Positions 9,244-18,959 are shown, counted from the stretch's first letter. The stretch is 64,000 nucleotides of DNA from Dasania marina DSM 21967 (GCF_000373485.1 NZ_KB891576.1:496001-560000); one strand, 5' to 3'. Notes: generated by a model from the sequence alone, not told the origin. Translations and numbers: made by a program.

Positions 9244-10485
9244 CTATGTTACGGCACCGCGCTGATTAAATTCTGGCTGCTGCCATAAATCACTTTCCAT
9301 AATATCGACTATGCGCTCTACCGCTTCCCACACATCAACATAGCTAGTGTATAAAGGAGTAAAACCAAAACGCACATTTTTAGGCGCTCTAAAATCACCC
9401 ACCACATCGCGACTAATCATGGCCTGTATCACCGGGTAACCGTGGTCGTGATTAAAAGACACCTGGCTGCCGCGTATAGCCGCATCGCGCGGGCTCACCA
9501 AGGTAAAACCGTATTGGCTACAACGCTGCTCCATTAAATCGATAAATAGCTGGGTAAGCTTTTGTGATTTTTCCCGCACCTGTTTCATATCGGCTTGCAA
9601 AAAGATATCCAGGCCCACCTCGGTAACGGCCAAGCTTAAAATAGGTTGGGTGCCACTAAGCATTTGCCCTATATTTTCCGATGGCCTGTAATCGCGTTCA
9701 AAAGCAAATGGGGCGGCATGGCCCCACCAACCGGTTAAGGGTTGTAAGGCTTTGCCGTGATGGCGTTTAGCGGCAAAAATAAAACCGGGGCTACCAGGGC
9801 CGCCGTTTAAATATTTGTAGGTGCAACCTACCGCAAAGTCGACATTGCAGGCATTGAGCTGCAACTCCATGGCACCGGCACTGTGGCATAAATCCCAAAT
9901 ACTTACCGCACCACACTGTTCGGCCTTGGCGGTGACCGCCGCCATATCAAATAGCTCACCGGTCTTGTAGTGCACATGAGTTAAACACAGCACCGCCACG
10001 TCTTCGTCTATGGCCTGCATAATATTGTCGTGCTCGGCAAAGCGTATGTCGTAATCAGCGCCCAACTGCTTGAGTAAACCCTGGGCCATATAATTGTCGG
10101 TAGGGAAATTACTGCCGTTCATCACAATCACTTTACGCTCTGGGCGCAGAGTTAAAGCAGCAGCCAATACCTTATATAAGTTAATACCGGTAGAGTCGGT
10201 TACCACCACCTCACCGGCATCGGCACCGATTAGCTGCGCCACTTTATCTCCCAGCTTATAAGGCAGATCAAACCAGCCCGCGGTGTTCCAGCTTTTAATT
10301 AAGTCATTACCCCACTCCTGCTCTATCACCTCTAGTGCCCGAGCTTTGGCAGCCTTAGGACGCACACCCAAAGAATTACCATCCAAATAAATCATACCCT
10401 CAGGTATGGCAAATGCATCGCGCATAGCTGCTAGCGGGTCTTGTTGGTCTAATTGTTCACAGTCGTTACGGGTGTAGTGGCTCAT
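9244..10485 (-). CDS. kynU: Kynureninase (PLP-dependent)
   Basis: 413 residues from the ATG at 10485, which has a GAGA site. Longer in-frame starts up to 10590 add a sequence not expected in the family. The enzyme cleaves kynurenine to anthranilate plus alanine, or 3-hydroxykynurenine to 3-hydroxyanthranilate plus alanine, in the cytoplasm. Visible family marks are the N-terminal YLDGNSLG, the SIWDLCHSAGAMEL segment with the PLP-contacting aspartate, and GCTYKYLNGGPGSPGF, whose Lys (about residue 224) forms the Schiff base. It is first in a two-gene unit with the NSS transporter and divergent from mhpF-mhpE. With the downstream dioxygenase operon it supplies 3-hydroxyanthranilate. Confidence 0.95.
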   Translation of the reverse strand: MSHYTRNDCEQLDQQDPLAAMRDAFAIPEGMIYLDGNSLGVRPKAAKARALEVIEQEWGNDLIKSWNTAGWFDLPYKLGDKVAQLIGADAGEVVVTDSTGINLYKVLAAALTLRPERKVIVMNGSNFPTDNYMAQGLLKQLGADYDIRFAEHDNIMQAIDEDVAVLCLTHVHYKTGELFDMAAVTAKAEQCGAVSIWDLCHSAGAMELQLNACNVDFAVGCTYKYLNGGPGSPGFIFAAKRHHGKALQPLTGWWGHAAPFAFERDYRPSENIGQMLSGTQPILSLAVTEVGLDIFLQADMKQVREKSQKLTQLFIDLMEQRCSQYGFTLVSPRDAAIRGSQVSFNHDHGYPVIQAMISRDVVGDFRAPKNVRFGFTPLYTSYVDVWEAVERIVDIMESDLWQQPEFNQRGAVT

Positions 10486-10820
10486 AGCGGTTCTCAACAT
10501 CAGAATTTGTTTTAAGGGGCTTATACCTAGACATGTATAAATGGTACCCCAGCACTCAATGAAAGCGAGTATATCAATCCAGCTATACAAAGCTTATATA
10601 ATTTAAGCGAGCTGAAATAACTTTAAATATATAGCTAGCCATCACCAAGACATACACATTAAGTTATAGCTAAGTCTAAAAATTATATTATTCATGAATA
10701 GCTTCGCCACTTATAGTTAATCCACTAACACGCACCTCTACAGCGATGATCAGCCCTACATTATTAACAGGCCATCCCGGGGAGCATAGCCAGCGAGTTT
10801 CACGACTAGAGTACTGCCAC
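10486..10820. promoter_or_regulatory. Divergent promoter region kynU / mhpF
   Basis: This 335-bp region separates kynU (-) from the acetaldehyde dehydrogenase gene (+). Its centre (about 10590-10700) is AT-rich and includes a short GCTTA-N7-TAAGC inverted repeat near 10593. Both catabolic units must be driven from here. No specific operator can be assigned. Confidence 0.45.
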
Positions 10821-11741
10821 ATGAGCCAAAAAATAAAAGTCGCCATTATTGGGCCGGGAAATATAGGCACCGACCTATTAATTAAAGCCATGCGTTCCAA
10901 CATCCTAGAACCAGTTTGGATGATAGGGGTAGACCCCGCCTCACCGGGCCTGGCCCGCGCTAAAGAACTAGGTCTAAAAACCACCGACCAAGGGGTAGAC
11001 GGTATGCTGGCCAGCATGAAAGCTGATGGTGTACAAATTTGCTTTGACGCCACCTCGGCCTATGTACACGCCGAAAACTCACGCAAGGTTAATGAGCAAG
11101 GCGCAGTGATGATAGACCTCACCCCCGCCGCCATAGGTCCTTACTGCATACCGCCAGTTAATTTAGATCAAGCCGTTGACGCTCAAGCCATGAACGTCAA
11201 TATGGTAACCTGCGGCGGCCAAGCGACCATACCCATGATAGCTGCTGTCAGCCAGGTGCAGGCCGTTAGCTATGGTGAAATTGTTGCCACGGTCGCTTCA
11301 AAATCAGCAGGCCCAGGCACCCGCAAAAACATAGACGAATTCACTCGCACCACCGCCGCCGCCATAGAGAGCATAGGTGGCGCCGCCGAAGGCAAGGCCA
11401 TCATTATTATCAACCCCGCCGAGCCACCGTTAATTATGCGCGACACCATACACTGCCTCACCGTTGATGAGCCCGACCAAGCCGCCATCACCGCATCGGT
11501 GCAGGCCATGATTAAACAAGTGCAGCAATATGTTCCCGGCTACACCTTAAAAAATGGCCCCGTGTTTGATGGCAATCGTGTTTCTATCTTTTTAGAAGTG
11601 GAAGGCCTAGGTGACTTTTTGCCTAACTATGCCGGCAACTTAGACATTATGACCGCCGCCGGTTTACGCACTGCTGAACGTTACGCCCAAGAAATATTAG
11701 CCGGGCACTTTAACCCTTGCGCCACACTAGAGGCCCAATAA
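10821..11741 (+). CDS. mhpF: Acetaldehyde dehydrogenase (acylating)
   Basis: 306 residues from ATG 10821, the usual size of the DmpF/MhpF/BphJ family. An in-frame upstream start at 10746 would add 25 unrelated residues. The enzyme oxidises acetaldehyde to acetyl-CoA with NAD+ and CoA, channelled from the partner aldolase. The N-terminal NAD-binding loop GPGNIGTDL (residues 11-19) and the catalytic Cys near residue 131 in [12 protein letters not shown] are present. Its TAA overlaps the ATG of the aldolase by one base (TAATG), as expected for partners in a channelling complex. It forms the last step of the meta-cleavage route whose earlier enzymes lie at 19-24 kb. Confidence 0.95.
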   Translation: MSQKIKVAIIGPGNIGTDLLIKAMRSNILEPVWMIGVDPASPGLARAKELGLKTTDQGVDGMLASMKADGVQICFDATSAYVHAENSRKVNEQGAVMIDLTPAAIGPYCIPPVNLDQAVDAQAMNVNMVTCGGQATIPMIAAVSQVQAVSYGEIVATVASKSAGPGTRKNIDEFTRTTAAAIESIGGAAEGKAIIIINPAEPPLIMRDTIHCLTVDEPDQAAITASVQAMIKQVQQYVPGYTLKNGPVFDGNRVSIFLEVEGLGDFLPNYAGNLDIMTAAGLRTAERYAQEILAGHFNPCATLEAQ

Positions 11742-12766
11742 TGACTACTACAACACCACAGAAGATCACCCTGCACGACATGTGCTTACGGGACGGTATG
11801 CACCCCAAACGCCACCAAATTAGCGTGGCCGAAATGGTCACCGTAGCCAAGGCCATGGATGAAGCCGGCATGCCTATGATAGAAGTTGCTCACGGTGACG
11901 GCCTAGGCGGCCGCTCGGTAAACTACGGTTTTCCCGCCGCGAGTGACGAAGAGTATCTGCGCGCTGTATGTGGAGCTGTCAAAAACACAAAAGTGTCTGC
12001 TTTATTGTTGCCGGGAATCGGCACGATAGATCATTTAAGAATGGCAGCAGACTGTGGCATAGACACCATTCGCGTCGCCACCCACTGCAGCGAGGCAGAT
12101 GTATCTGAGCAACATATTAGTATGGGTAAAAAAATGGGCCTAGATACCGTAGGCTTTTTGATGATGGCCCATATGATTCCTGCTCAGCAACTAGTAACCC
12201 AGCTTAAACTGATGGAATCCTACGGTGCCAACTGTGTTTATATTACTGACTCTGCCGGCTATATGTTGCCTGAAGATGTTAGCGAGCGCGTAGCCTTAGC
12301 CAAACAACAGTTAAAGCCCGAAACCGAAATTGGTTTTCACGGCCACCACAACTTAGCCATGGGCGTAGCCAATAGCATTGCCGCTATAGATGCCGGTGCC
12401 ACTCGCATAGATGGCTCAGTAGCAGGTTTAGGTGCCGGTGCCGGCAATACCCCCTTAGAAGTGTTACTCGCCGTGCTAGAGCGCAAAGGCATAGTCACCG
12501 GGGTAGACCTATTTAAAACCATGGACATCGCCGAAGATATCATCGTGCCCATGATGGATGAGTTAGTGCGCGTAGACCGCGACTCCTTAACCTTGGGCTA
12601 CGCCGGTGTGTACTCCTCGTTTTTATTATTCGCCAAACGCGCCGCCCAAAAATACGGCGTTAGCGCTAGGGATATTTTAGTGGAGCTAGGCAAACGCCGC
12701 ACCGTAGGCGGTCAGGAAGACATGATAGAAGATTTGGCGTTGGATATGAAAAAAATGTCGGGCTAA
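11741..12766 (+). CDS. mhpE: 4-hydroxy-2-oxovalerate aldolase
   Basis: 341 residues from ATG 11741 (an upstream ATG/GTG inside mhpF is not needed). It splits 4-hydroxy-2-oxovalerate into pyruvate and acetaldehyde. Catalytic and metal-binding residues fall exactly where known for the DmpG family: Arg17 and Asp18 in LRDGMH, His21, and His200/His202 in GFHGHHN. The C-terminal region (from about residue 280) carries the dehydrogenase-contacting domain. It is translationally coupled to the acetaldehyde dehydrogenase. The pair completes degradation of 2-aminomuconate-derived 2-oxopent-4-enoate. Confidence 0.96.
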   Translation: MTTTTPQKITLHDMCLRDGMHPKRHQISVAEMVTVAKAMDEAGMPMIEVAHGDGLGGRSVNYGFPAASDEEYLRAVCGAVKNTKVSALLLPGIGTIDHLRMAADCGIDTIRVATHCSEADVSEQHISMGKKMGLDTVGFLMMAHMIPAQQLVTQLKLMESYGANCVYITDSAGYMLPEDVSERVALAKQQLKPETEIGFHGHHNLAMGVANSIAAIDAGATRIDGSVAGLGAGAGNTPLEVLLAVLERKGIVTGVDLFKTMDIAEDIIVPMMDELVRVDRDSLTLGYAGVYSSFLLFAKRAAQKYGVSARDILVELGKRRTVGGQEDMIEDLALDMKKMSG

Positions 12767-12839
12767 GCCCGACAGCGGTAAGCCGTAAGCATCAAGCGAT
12801 AAGGAAAAACCACAGCCACGCTGCCGAAGTTAAGCTCGT

Positions 12840-12936
12840 CACTCCGGCGAACGCCGGAGTCTATGCATAGATACAAATACTTTATCTAAAAATAATAAAT
12901 ATGGATGCCGGATCGCGCCCGGCATGACCGTAGCGT
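12840..12936. repeat. Pair of dispersed CCGGC hairpin repeats
   Basis: Two hairpins lie downstream of the aldolase gene: CTCCGGCG-AA-CGCCGGAG near 12842-12860, and ATGCCGG-ATCGCG-CCCGGCAT near 12904-12926. They belong to the same dispersed family as those at 4021, 33785 and 35575. No long U-tract follows either one. Confidence 0.75.
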
Positions 12937-12963
12937 ATCACCAATCCACAGAGAATATCTGCC

Positions 12964-13383
12964 ATGAAAAAAAACCAGCGTTTTTGCATGCCCACACTAC
13001 TTGCCATCATCTTTTTGTTTTTCTCAATCATCACCTCTGCCGACATGAAAACCATAGGCATATACAAAATTGTACCCGGCAAACAACAAGCCTTTATGGA
13101 ATGGATGGCGGCCTGGGATGAAGTCTATAAAACCATAGGCTTGGCGCAACCGGAATGGTATCGCAATGTACGCGGTGACGACTGGGACTTTGTGGTGATC
13201 TACCCGCCTTTTGACGCTAGCAAAGAAGCTGAAATGGAAAAAGCCGGCAAGGCTCGCGGCTTAGCCGTAGGCTTCCAGTGGAAATTAAGCTACTGGCAAT
13301 TCGTGCAGCGACAAACCGAAAGCCTAAGCTATGGCCCCACCACCCCGGCGACGCTATTACAAAGCTTAAAAACCCAAAAATAA
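12964..13383 (+). CDS. Secreted small protein with a possible dimeric alpha/beta-barrel fold
   Basis: 139 residues. A basic N-terminus and hydrophobic stretch (LLAIIFLFFSIITSADM, residues 11-28) form a signal peptide. The mature part opens with KTIGIYKIVPGKQQAFMEWM and has Trp-rich segments (QPEWYRNV, DDWDFVVIYPP, KLSYWQFVQ). The strand-helix pattern and the length resemble NIPSNAP/EthD-like ferredoxin-fold proteins, but I do not recognise a named family. It follows mhpE after about 200 bp and precedes another exported protein. Function unknown; probably periplasmic. Confidence 0.65.
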   Translation: MKKNQRFCMPTLLAIIFLFFSIITSADMKTIGIYKIVPGKQQAFMEWMAAWDEVYKTIGLAQPEWYRNVRGDDWDFVVIYPPFDASKEAEMEKAGKARGLAVGFQWKLSYWQFVQRQTESLSYGPTTPATLLQSLKTQK

Positions 13384-13432
13384 ACTAGTAACTAGTTACT
13401 TAAAAAACATAAACAATAATAACGAGGCCAGT

Positions 13433-13936
13433 ATGCCCATAAAAAACCGTATAGCTCTAACCCTAACATTGACTAGCAGTTTATTGCTAAGCGCTAATAG
13501 CCATGCCGAACTACTGGGCCCCTTTAACTGGGGCGCGAATATAGAAAGCATCAAGCAACAAGAGCAACAAACCCTGTTAGAAGAAAAATCCCACAGCCTA
13601 ATCTACCAAAGCCAACTCGCAGGGCAGGCTTACCACCTAGAATATTTATTTACCGGTAGCCCACCACAGCAACAGCTGGTCGAGCAACTTTATTACCGCA
13701 GCCTCAGCCATAACAACAGCCTGTGTGCGCAAGCCTTTAGCGAAGCCCTGAAAAGCCTCAGCCAACATTATGGCCAGCCCCAAAAGCCCGCTGAACTGCC
13801 TACAAGCTGTGAACAAAAGCCCCGTAGCCACTGGCAATTACCCAGTGGTGAGCAACTGCAACTGCTGTTGGATCAGTGGCGCAGCCAGCCCTACGTAGGG
13901 CTGCGCATAACACCCGCGCCATCAGCTATACCATAA
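13433..13936 (+). CDS. Hypothetical periplasmic protein
   Basis: 167 residues with a clear Sec signal peptide ending near residue 26 (SANSHA). The mature protein is Gln/Leu-rich (for example KQQEQQTLLEE and PPQQQLVEQL) and contains two cysteines in the second half that could form a disulfide. ACGAGGC precedes the ATG. It lies 49 bp after the preceding exported protein on the same strand. No family is recognised; it may be a small chaperone-like or envelope protein, but nothing shows this. Confidence 0.6.
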   Translation: MPIKNRIALTLTLTSSLLLSANSHAELLGPFNWGANIESIKQQEQQTLLEEKSHSLIYQSQLAGQAYHLEYLFTGSPPQQQLVEQLYYRSLSHNNSLCAQAFSEALKSLSQHYGQPQKPAELPTSCEQKPRSHWQLPSGEQLQLLLDQWRSQPYVGLRITPAPSAIP

Positions 13937-14087
13937 CCTTTTAATTATATCCAAGGCTTAAAAAGTTGTTTTTACTATATACGAGCCTAGGTTACTGTTC
14001 TAATACGTGATCGGAAAATGTTCAGCCGGCACCAAACACATAATCAATAAAAAAAACAAACTTAACTATGCAGGTGAGGAACCCACA

Positions 14088-16373
14088 ATGACTATGCGCC
14101 ACCAACCCACAACACGCCTTAATTATTTGGCACTGACCATCGCGGCCCTAGTGGCCACGCCTATTACTCCGGTAATGGCCGAGCAAAAAAAATTCGCCCT
14201 AGAAGAAGTGTTGGTTACCGCCAGACACAAAAGCGAAAGCCTACAATCAACCCCTGTTGCGGTGTCGGCCTTTAGCGAAAGTCTAATGAAAGATGCCAAT
14301 ATCACCGGCTTAGATGATATCGCCGGTCGCGTGCCCGGCTTTCAAATGAACGCCTACAACGCCGCCGAGCCCGAGCTATTTATGCGCGGCATAGGTAGTG
14401 ATATAGAAAGTGCCGGCGCTGCAGCAGCCATAGGCATCTATATCGATGGTGTGTATATTTCACGGGGCACCGGTGCCACCGGTGACTTATTCGACCTTGC
14501 ACGGGTAGAGGTATTGCGCGGCCCACAGGGCACCCTATATGGTAAAAACGTGGTGGGCGGGGCGGTTAACTTTATTACCAAAAAGCCCTCACTAGAAGGC
14601 AGTGAAGGCAGCGTAGAAGTTACCCTGGGTGATTACCAATTATTCGAAACCAAGGCCTATTACAACACGCCCATTAGCGACACAGTAGCGGCCAAAGTAG
14701 CCGGCACCACCTTAGTGCGTGATGGCTATGGTAAAAACCGTCACACCGGCAACGCTGTCGATGATTCCGAGCGTTACTCATTGCGCGGCCAAGTATTAGT
14801 ACAACCCAGTGCCGATTTAGAAATAGTGCTCAGTGCCGATGGCTCACACGCTAATGGCAAGCCCCGGGTAAAACATATTGCCTACAGCGAAGGCCGCAAC
14901 CAGGCCTTTATTAGCGATGACGAGCGCGAAGACTCCAGCACAGTCGATGGTTTTGAAAAATCCCGCACCGAAGGTGTAAGCTTACGTGCCGATTGGAACA
15001 CCGACGCCGGCACCTTCACCTCTATTACTGCCTATAGACAAAATGACTACAGCATATTCGAAAACGCTGCCGCCGGTTTAGTGGATGATACGCAAGTGTT
15101 TGACCCTTGGGGCGACCCAGCTAACAACACCGTAGCCAGCCCAGAAGAACTGGCTATGCTGCAACCTGATGACCAGTGGCTATCCTTAAAAGATGAAAAG
15201 TCTAACCAATTCTCGCAAGAGTTTCGTTTTGCCAACAGTGCCGACGGCAATATACATTGGCAAGCCGGTGCCTTTTTTATGCGTGAAGATATAGAGCGTT
15301 TAGAGTCGGTAGATTATTGGTTTGATACCCAATGGGGCACCACTGCCGGTAATGTTAGTAACACCACAGCAAACACCACCAACAGCATGGCGGTGTTTGG
15401 CCAAATAACTTACGACCTCAGCGAAAAATTATCGGTTACCACCGGCTTACGCTGGAGTGAAGACGAAAAAGATTTTGGCGGCAGCGCCTCTGGCCGTAGA
15501 TTTGATAACTTCGACAACCTGCACGAAGACATCAACGGCAACCGCGTGGCCAGCTACAGCTTTAACACCAAAGAGTCATGGGATGAATGGACACCCAGCT
15601 TAACGGTAGATTACCAAGCGAGTGACGATGTGTTTTTATACTTCTCCTACGCCAAAGGCTACAAGGCCGGAGGTTATAACGGTGAAGGCATGGAAAAAGA
15701 ACTTGAAGCCATTACCCCCTTTGAGCCAGAAACCGCCGTTAACCACGAATTTGGTTTTAAAACCCAGTGGCTGGATAACCGCATACAATTAAACGGCGCG
15801 GTATTCATAACCGATTACGAAGACATACAAAACCAAGTATGGGTTTCTACCGGCGACAGCACGCCCGATAACCTGCAAGTACTAAACGGCAGCGGCAAAG
15901 CCAAAGGTGCCGAGTTAGAATTTACGGCTCTAGTTACCGAAAACTTCAATATTATGGGTAGCTACGGATATTTAGATGCCAAGTTTACCGATGACTTGTT
16001 AGTGGACGATGAAAACCTTAAGGGCAACGATATGCGTCGCTCACCTGCCCATAGCTTTAATATAGCAACTAGCTACGACTGGCAAGTGGGCGACAACACC
16101 GCCAACTTCCGCATAGACTATCGCTACCAAGATGAGTACTTCTTCGACAATAGCAACAATCCACTCACGCAAGTGGCTAGCGAATACAGCGTTGATGCCA
16201 GCCTCAAGCTCACCAGCAGTGATAGCAGCTGGTCGGTAAAACTCTGGGGTAAAAACCTTACTGACGAACTCAACGTAGCCTCTAGCACCGTATATGCAGC
16301 TTGGGATGACACCGTCTTTAACGTCTATCACCCACCACGCACTTACGGTATTACCGGCAGCTATAATTTCTAA
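14088..16373 (+). CDS. TonB-dependent outer-membrane receptor
   Basis: About 761 residues. The ATG at 14088 is preceded by AGGTGAGGA; the frame is open further upstream from 14007, but that lead has no ribosome-binding site or signal sequence. The signal peptide ends at PVMA, then the TonB-box-like FALEEVLVTARHKSE, the plug with YIDGVYISRGT and RVEVLRGPQGTLYGKNVVGG, and a barrel ending in GSYNF. It lies between the kynU/mhpFE genes and the dioxygenase operon, and a terminator at 16405 ends it. Placement suggests it serves the aromatic catabolic region, but the ligand cannot be deduced. Confidence 0.93.
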   Translation: MTMRHQPTTRLNYLALTIAALVATPITPVMAEQKKFALEEVLVTARHKSESLQSTPVAVSAFSESLMKDANITGLDDIAGRVPGFQMNAYNAAEPELFMRGIGSDIESAGAAAAIGIYIDGVYISRGTGATGDLFDLARVEVLRGPQGTLYGKNVVGGAVNFITKKPSLEGSEGSVEVTLGDYQLFETKAYYNTPISDTVAAKVAGTTLVRDGYGKNRHTGNAVDDSERYSLRGQVLVQPSADLEIVLSADGSHANGKPRVKHIAYSEGRNQAFISDDEREDSSTVDGFEKSRTEGVSLRADWNTDAGTFTSITAYRQNDYSIFENAAAGLVDDTQVFDPWGDPANNTVASPEELAMLQPDDQWLSLKDEKSNQFSQEFRFANSADGNIHWQAGAFFMREDIERLESVDYWFDTQWGTTAGNVSNTTANTTNSMAVFGQITYDLSEKLSVTTGLRWSEDEKDFGGSASGRRFDNFDNLHEDINGNRVASYSFNTKESWDEWTPSLTVDYQASDDVFLYFSYAKGYKAGGYNGEGMEKELEAITPFEPETAVNHEFGFKTQWLDNRIQLNGAVFITDYEDIQNQVWVSTGDSTPDNLQVLNGSGKAKGAELEFTALVTENFNIMGSYGYLDAKFTDDLLVDDENLKGNDMRRSPAHSFNIATSYDWQVGDNTANFRIDYRYQDEYFFDNSNNPLTQVASEYSVDASLKLTSSDSSWSVKLWGKNLTDELNVASSTVYAAWDDTVFNVYHPPRTYGITGSYNF

Positions 16374-16404
16374 ACACTAAACCGACAACAGTAGCCACAC
16401 ATAA

Positions 16405-16436
16405 GGCAGCTAATTTTCTATTAGCTGCCTTTTTTA
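16405..16436 (+). terminator. Rho-independent terminator after the TonB receptor
   Basis: A perfect 9-bp stem, GGCAGCTAA with TTAGCTGCC, around a 7-nt loop is followed by six T. It starts about 30 bp after the receptor stop codon. Confidence 0.92.
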
Positions 16437-16618
16437 TTATTTCTAACCTTGCTAACCACCAGCACGCAGCCTGCGCGTTAAGCGCCCTGCCCTAAGTCAG
16501 CAAAAACGGTTACGCCTATCTACTGCTGCGCATGCCTACGTCAATTAGGCTAGGCCTGCTAAGTAATAACAGCGTGTTAAACTAAACCTCAGTATCTACA
16601 GCCCTAATAAGACCCCCT

Positions 16619-17036
16619 ATGCTCATGTTTTTAAACGAACACAATGATCTCAGCCAGGCCATGATAGTCAGCTATCAATCTGGCTGAGTCGTACGGTGCT
16701 TTACTATCGCCGGTATAGCCTCCAGTAACGCACTCTCGGTTTTAGGCAGGCTACACGGCAATGAGCGCAGCGCCCGTAAATTTTGGACTGGCATAGGTGC
16801 GGCATTGCCAAATACCTATAGCCGATGGCTTTGCCGCTATCCAAGCAATACGTAAAAAATACGGACCCCAGCAACTACCCATTATTGCCATTACCGCCAA
16901 TATCAGCGACATCGTTCAAAAACACTCCCTAGCGGCGGGCATGAATGACTTTTTACCTAAGCCGGTTAATAAGGGAAACCTACAAGCGGGATTACGCTAC
17001 TGGCTAGCGCAGCGTATTACTCCTGAAAATTTATAA
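16619..17036 (+). pseudogene. Decayed MHYT-receiver hybrid sensor gene (internal deletion)
   Basis: Two pieces of a signalling protein survive in different frames. The 5' piece starts at ATG 16619, has a TGA after about 22 codons, and continues in the same frame with IASSNALSVLGRL and ARKFWTGIGA, which matches the start of an MHYT membrane sensor domain. It then switches, near 16795, into a frame reading CQIPIADGFAAIQAIRKK, then LPIIAITANISD and AGMNDFLPKPVN. This is the second half of a receiver domain, with the usual phospho-acceptor region, the K of the KP motif and the C-terminal helix. The histidine kinase core between them is missing. The D of the normal MPxMDG motif is present but the fragment lacks the N-terminal half of the fold, so it cannot work. 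Confidence 0.75.
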
Positions 17037-17168
17037 TTGCAGCAATACCCTGATAATAGATACCGATCAAGTCCGGCCGACAGCTTCCGTGCGGGTATCG
17101 CGGGATTAGCTAACGTGGGTAGCAGTGGATTTATCTTTATCTTCAAAAAAAACATAATAAGCAAACAT

Positions 17169-17197
17169 AAAAAACCCGGCCATAAGCCGGGCTTTTT
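17169..17197 (-). terminator. Bidirectional terminator ending the dioxygenase operon
   Basis: CCCGGC-CATAA-GCCGGG is flanked by A6 on the left and TTTTTC on the right, so it can terminate minus-strand transcription of the LVIVD gene and also plus-strand transcription. Confidence 0.88.
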
Positions 17198-17213
17198 CTT
17201 AACACAAAGATGA

Positions 17214-18938
17214 CTAACGTTTAGGCCAAGGCGCTGCCGGCTGGCCAAAGTTAGGCTCACCTAATACCGGGCTAGAGAGCAAATAAATACCATGGTTGGT
17301 AAACAACCAAAACAGGTTTCTATCGTACTCTATATAAACACTGTGCGACAAATTACCCCGTGCATATTCAGCCACTGTTTCAGTATTAAAACCGGGCACA
17401 AAGTAAGCCGCTATTTCGGGATTTTTCACATCGCTAACATCAAACACCTGCAAACCCGCATTATAAAAGTTAAAGGGTAAAATTCCGTCTTTAGGGGTTC
17501 CTGGTTGCGTGTAGTAACCGGTACGCTTAGGCCCGAAGCTACCTCTGCGCTGGCAGAAATCCGTGAACGCCGCATCAGCAGGTGGCTTAGGCCTAGGTAA
17601 TACACCTATGACTTTTGGCGCGGTAGGATTATTCACATCTATCATGAAGACGTCTTTGTACGGTTCCCAGCAATCTTCATTTAAGGGATAGCCACTAAAG
17701 TACACTATGCCGGTTTTTTCTACCTGTGACACATCAACAAAGTCACCCTCTACACCCGCCACATTGGGCTCAAATTCCAAATGGCTAACAACCTTCATTT
17801 CGGCAGGGTTGCTAATATCGACTACATAAAAACCTAAACCACCCATGGCCGCATAACCATACTTGCCGCCATCCTCTACCGCCTTAGGTATAAACAGTGA
17901 CATACGCGCGCCCATCCACGAGGTGCGGTTACCCGCGCGCGGGTTAGCTTTAAAAACCGCTTCCTCTGCGGGGATGCCCGATATTTGGCCTGGCACATTT
18001 AATTGCTGTAAAAATTTTGGGTTAGCCGGATCAGACATATCCCAAGATTGGTAACCCGCCGAATATAGATCGTTAGGGTATTCAGTTAGCGAATGGCTGT
18101 CCTCTGGTGCTGCCGCGACAAACATAGTGTCGCCGCCAAAGTACACCGGTATATCGCGCACACCTGAACCCTGTTGTTTACCTATAGGCGCATTGGGATG
18201 TTTGTAATCGGTGGTGCGTTCAGATAATAACTCCCAGTCCTCAGGCATGGGGCCATTCATGGCATACACTTTAAAACCTTTTAAATGCTTAGAGTCACGT
18301 AGCTTTTTAACTTGCTCAGGCTTTTGGTATTTGTTTTTTAACAAACCAAAGCGGCGCACCTCATAGGCCTGCACCATGATGTTTTTGCCTAGTTTTTCAT
18401 TCCACTGTATGGTGGCGGCCCCAAACATCTCACCTTCGGGATAAGGGTTAACCGACTCGCCGGGGCCATCTATACCCCAAGTATTCCCCTTAGTTAATAA
18501 CAGCTTTAGATTTTTCGGGTTGGTAATATCGAATATTTTTAAATCGTGACGCACGTATTGGTATAGATAACGGCGGCCATTAAAATCTACGATATTCTGC
18601 CAAGTGTGAAAAGGCTCTACAGTAATAGGGTAAAACGCCTCTACCGTCATATTTTTAATATATTGTTTGGTATCCCAGTAATCCAATATGCCTTTAAAAG
18701 GTTTGGCATCATGGGAGTCACTGGTCGCCAGCGGATGTATGAACTTGCCATTCTCAGCCAAGCCATAACTTTCTGGGGTTGGGTCTTGCGGCGTTTTATC
18801 TTCCGATAAATTGACCTGTGCTTGCACATGGGAGTCAGTAATATTGTACTCACCTTGTTTATGCGGCTCTGCACAGGCGCTCATCATACCAGAGTAAAAT
18901 ATTACTGCGGCGGCGAAACACTTTTTACTTATGTTCAT
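17214..18938 (-). CDS. LVIVD-repeat beta-propeller lipoprotein
   Basis: 574 residues. The N-terminus has a hydrophobic signal ending in MMSAC, a plausible lipobox, so the mature protein is probably membrane-anchored in the periplasm or on the outer surface. Repeated segments of the form DI(T/S)NP...K, for example LKIFDITNPKNLKLL, WDMSDPANPKFLQQ, FYVVDISNPAEMKVV, FMIDVNNPTAPKVI and LQVFDVSDVKNPEIA, are LVIVD-type repeats that build a propeller. It is the last gene of the seven-gene catabolic operon, starting 21 bp after ACMS decarboxylase and ending at a terminator. No enzymatic role is known for such proteins here; binding of substrate or partner at the envelope is possible. Its operon position is the main clue. 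Confidence 0.82.
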   Translation of the reverse strand: MNISKKCFAAAVIFYSGMMSACAEPHKQGEYNITDSHVQAQVNLSEDKTPQDPTPESYGLAENGKFIHPLATSDSHDAKPFKGILDYWDTKQYIKNMTVEAFYPITVEPFHTWQNIVDFNGRRYLYQYVRHDLKIFDITNPKNLKLLLTKGNTWGIDGPGESVNPYPEGEMFGAATIQWNEKLGKNIMVQAYEVRRFGLLKNKYQKPEQVKKLRDSKHLKGFKVYAMNGPMPEDWELLSERTTDYKHPNAPIGKQQGSGVRDIPVYFGGDTMFVAAAPEDSHSLTEYPNDLYSAGYQSWDMSDPANPKFLQQLNVPGQISGIPAEEAVFKANPRAGNRTSWMGARMSLFIPKAVEDGGKYGYAAMGGLGFYVVDISNPAEMKVVSHLEFEPNVAGVEGDFVDVSQVEKTGIVYFSGYPLNEDCWEPYKDVFMIDVNNPTAPKVIGVLPRPKPPADAAFTDFCQRRGSFGPKRTGYYTQPGTPKDGILPFNFYNAGLQVFDVSDVKNPEIAAYFVPGFNTETVAEYARGNLSHSVYIEYDRNLFWLFTNHGIYLLSSPVLGEPNFGQPAAPWPKR

Positions 18939-18959
18939 AAACCTATACCTGTTTATTAG

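Noticed and set aside
16797-17036. A stand-alone response regulator
   Set aside because: Only the second half of a receiver fold is present and the start would be an internal GTG, so it is a remnant.
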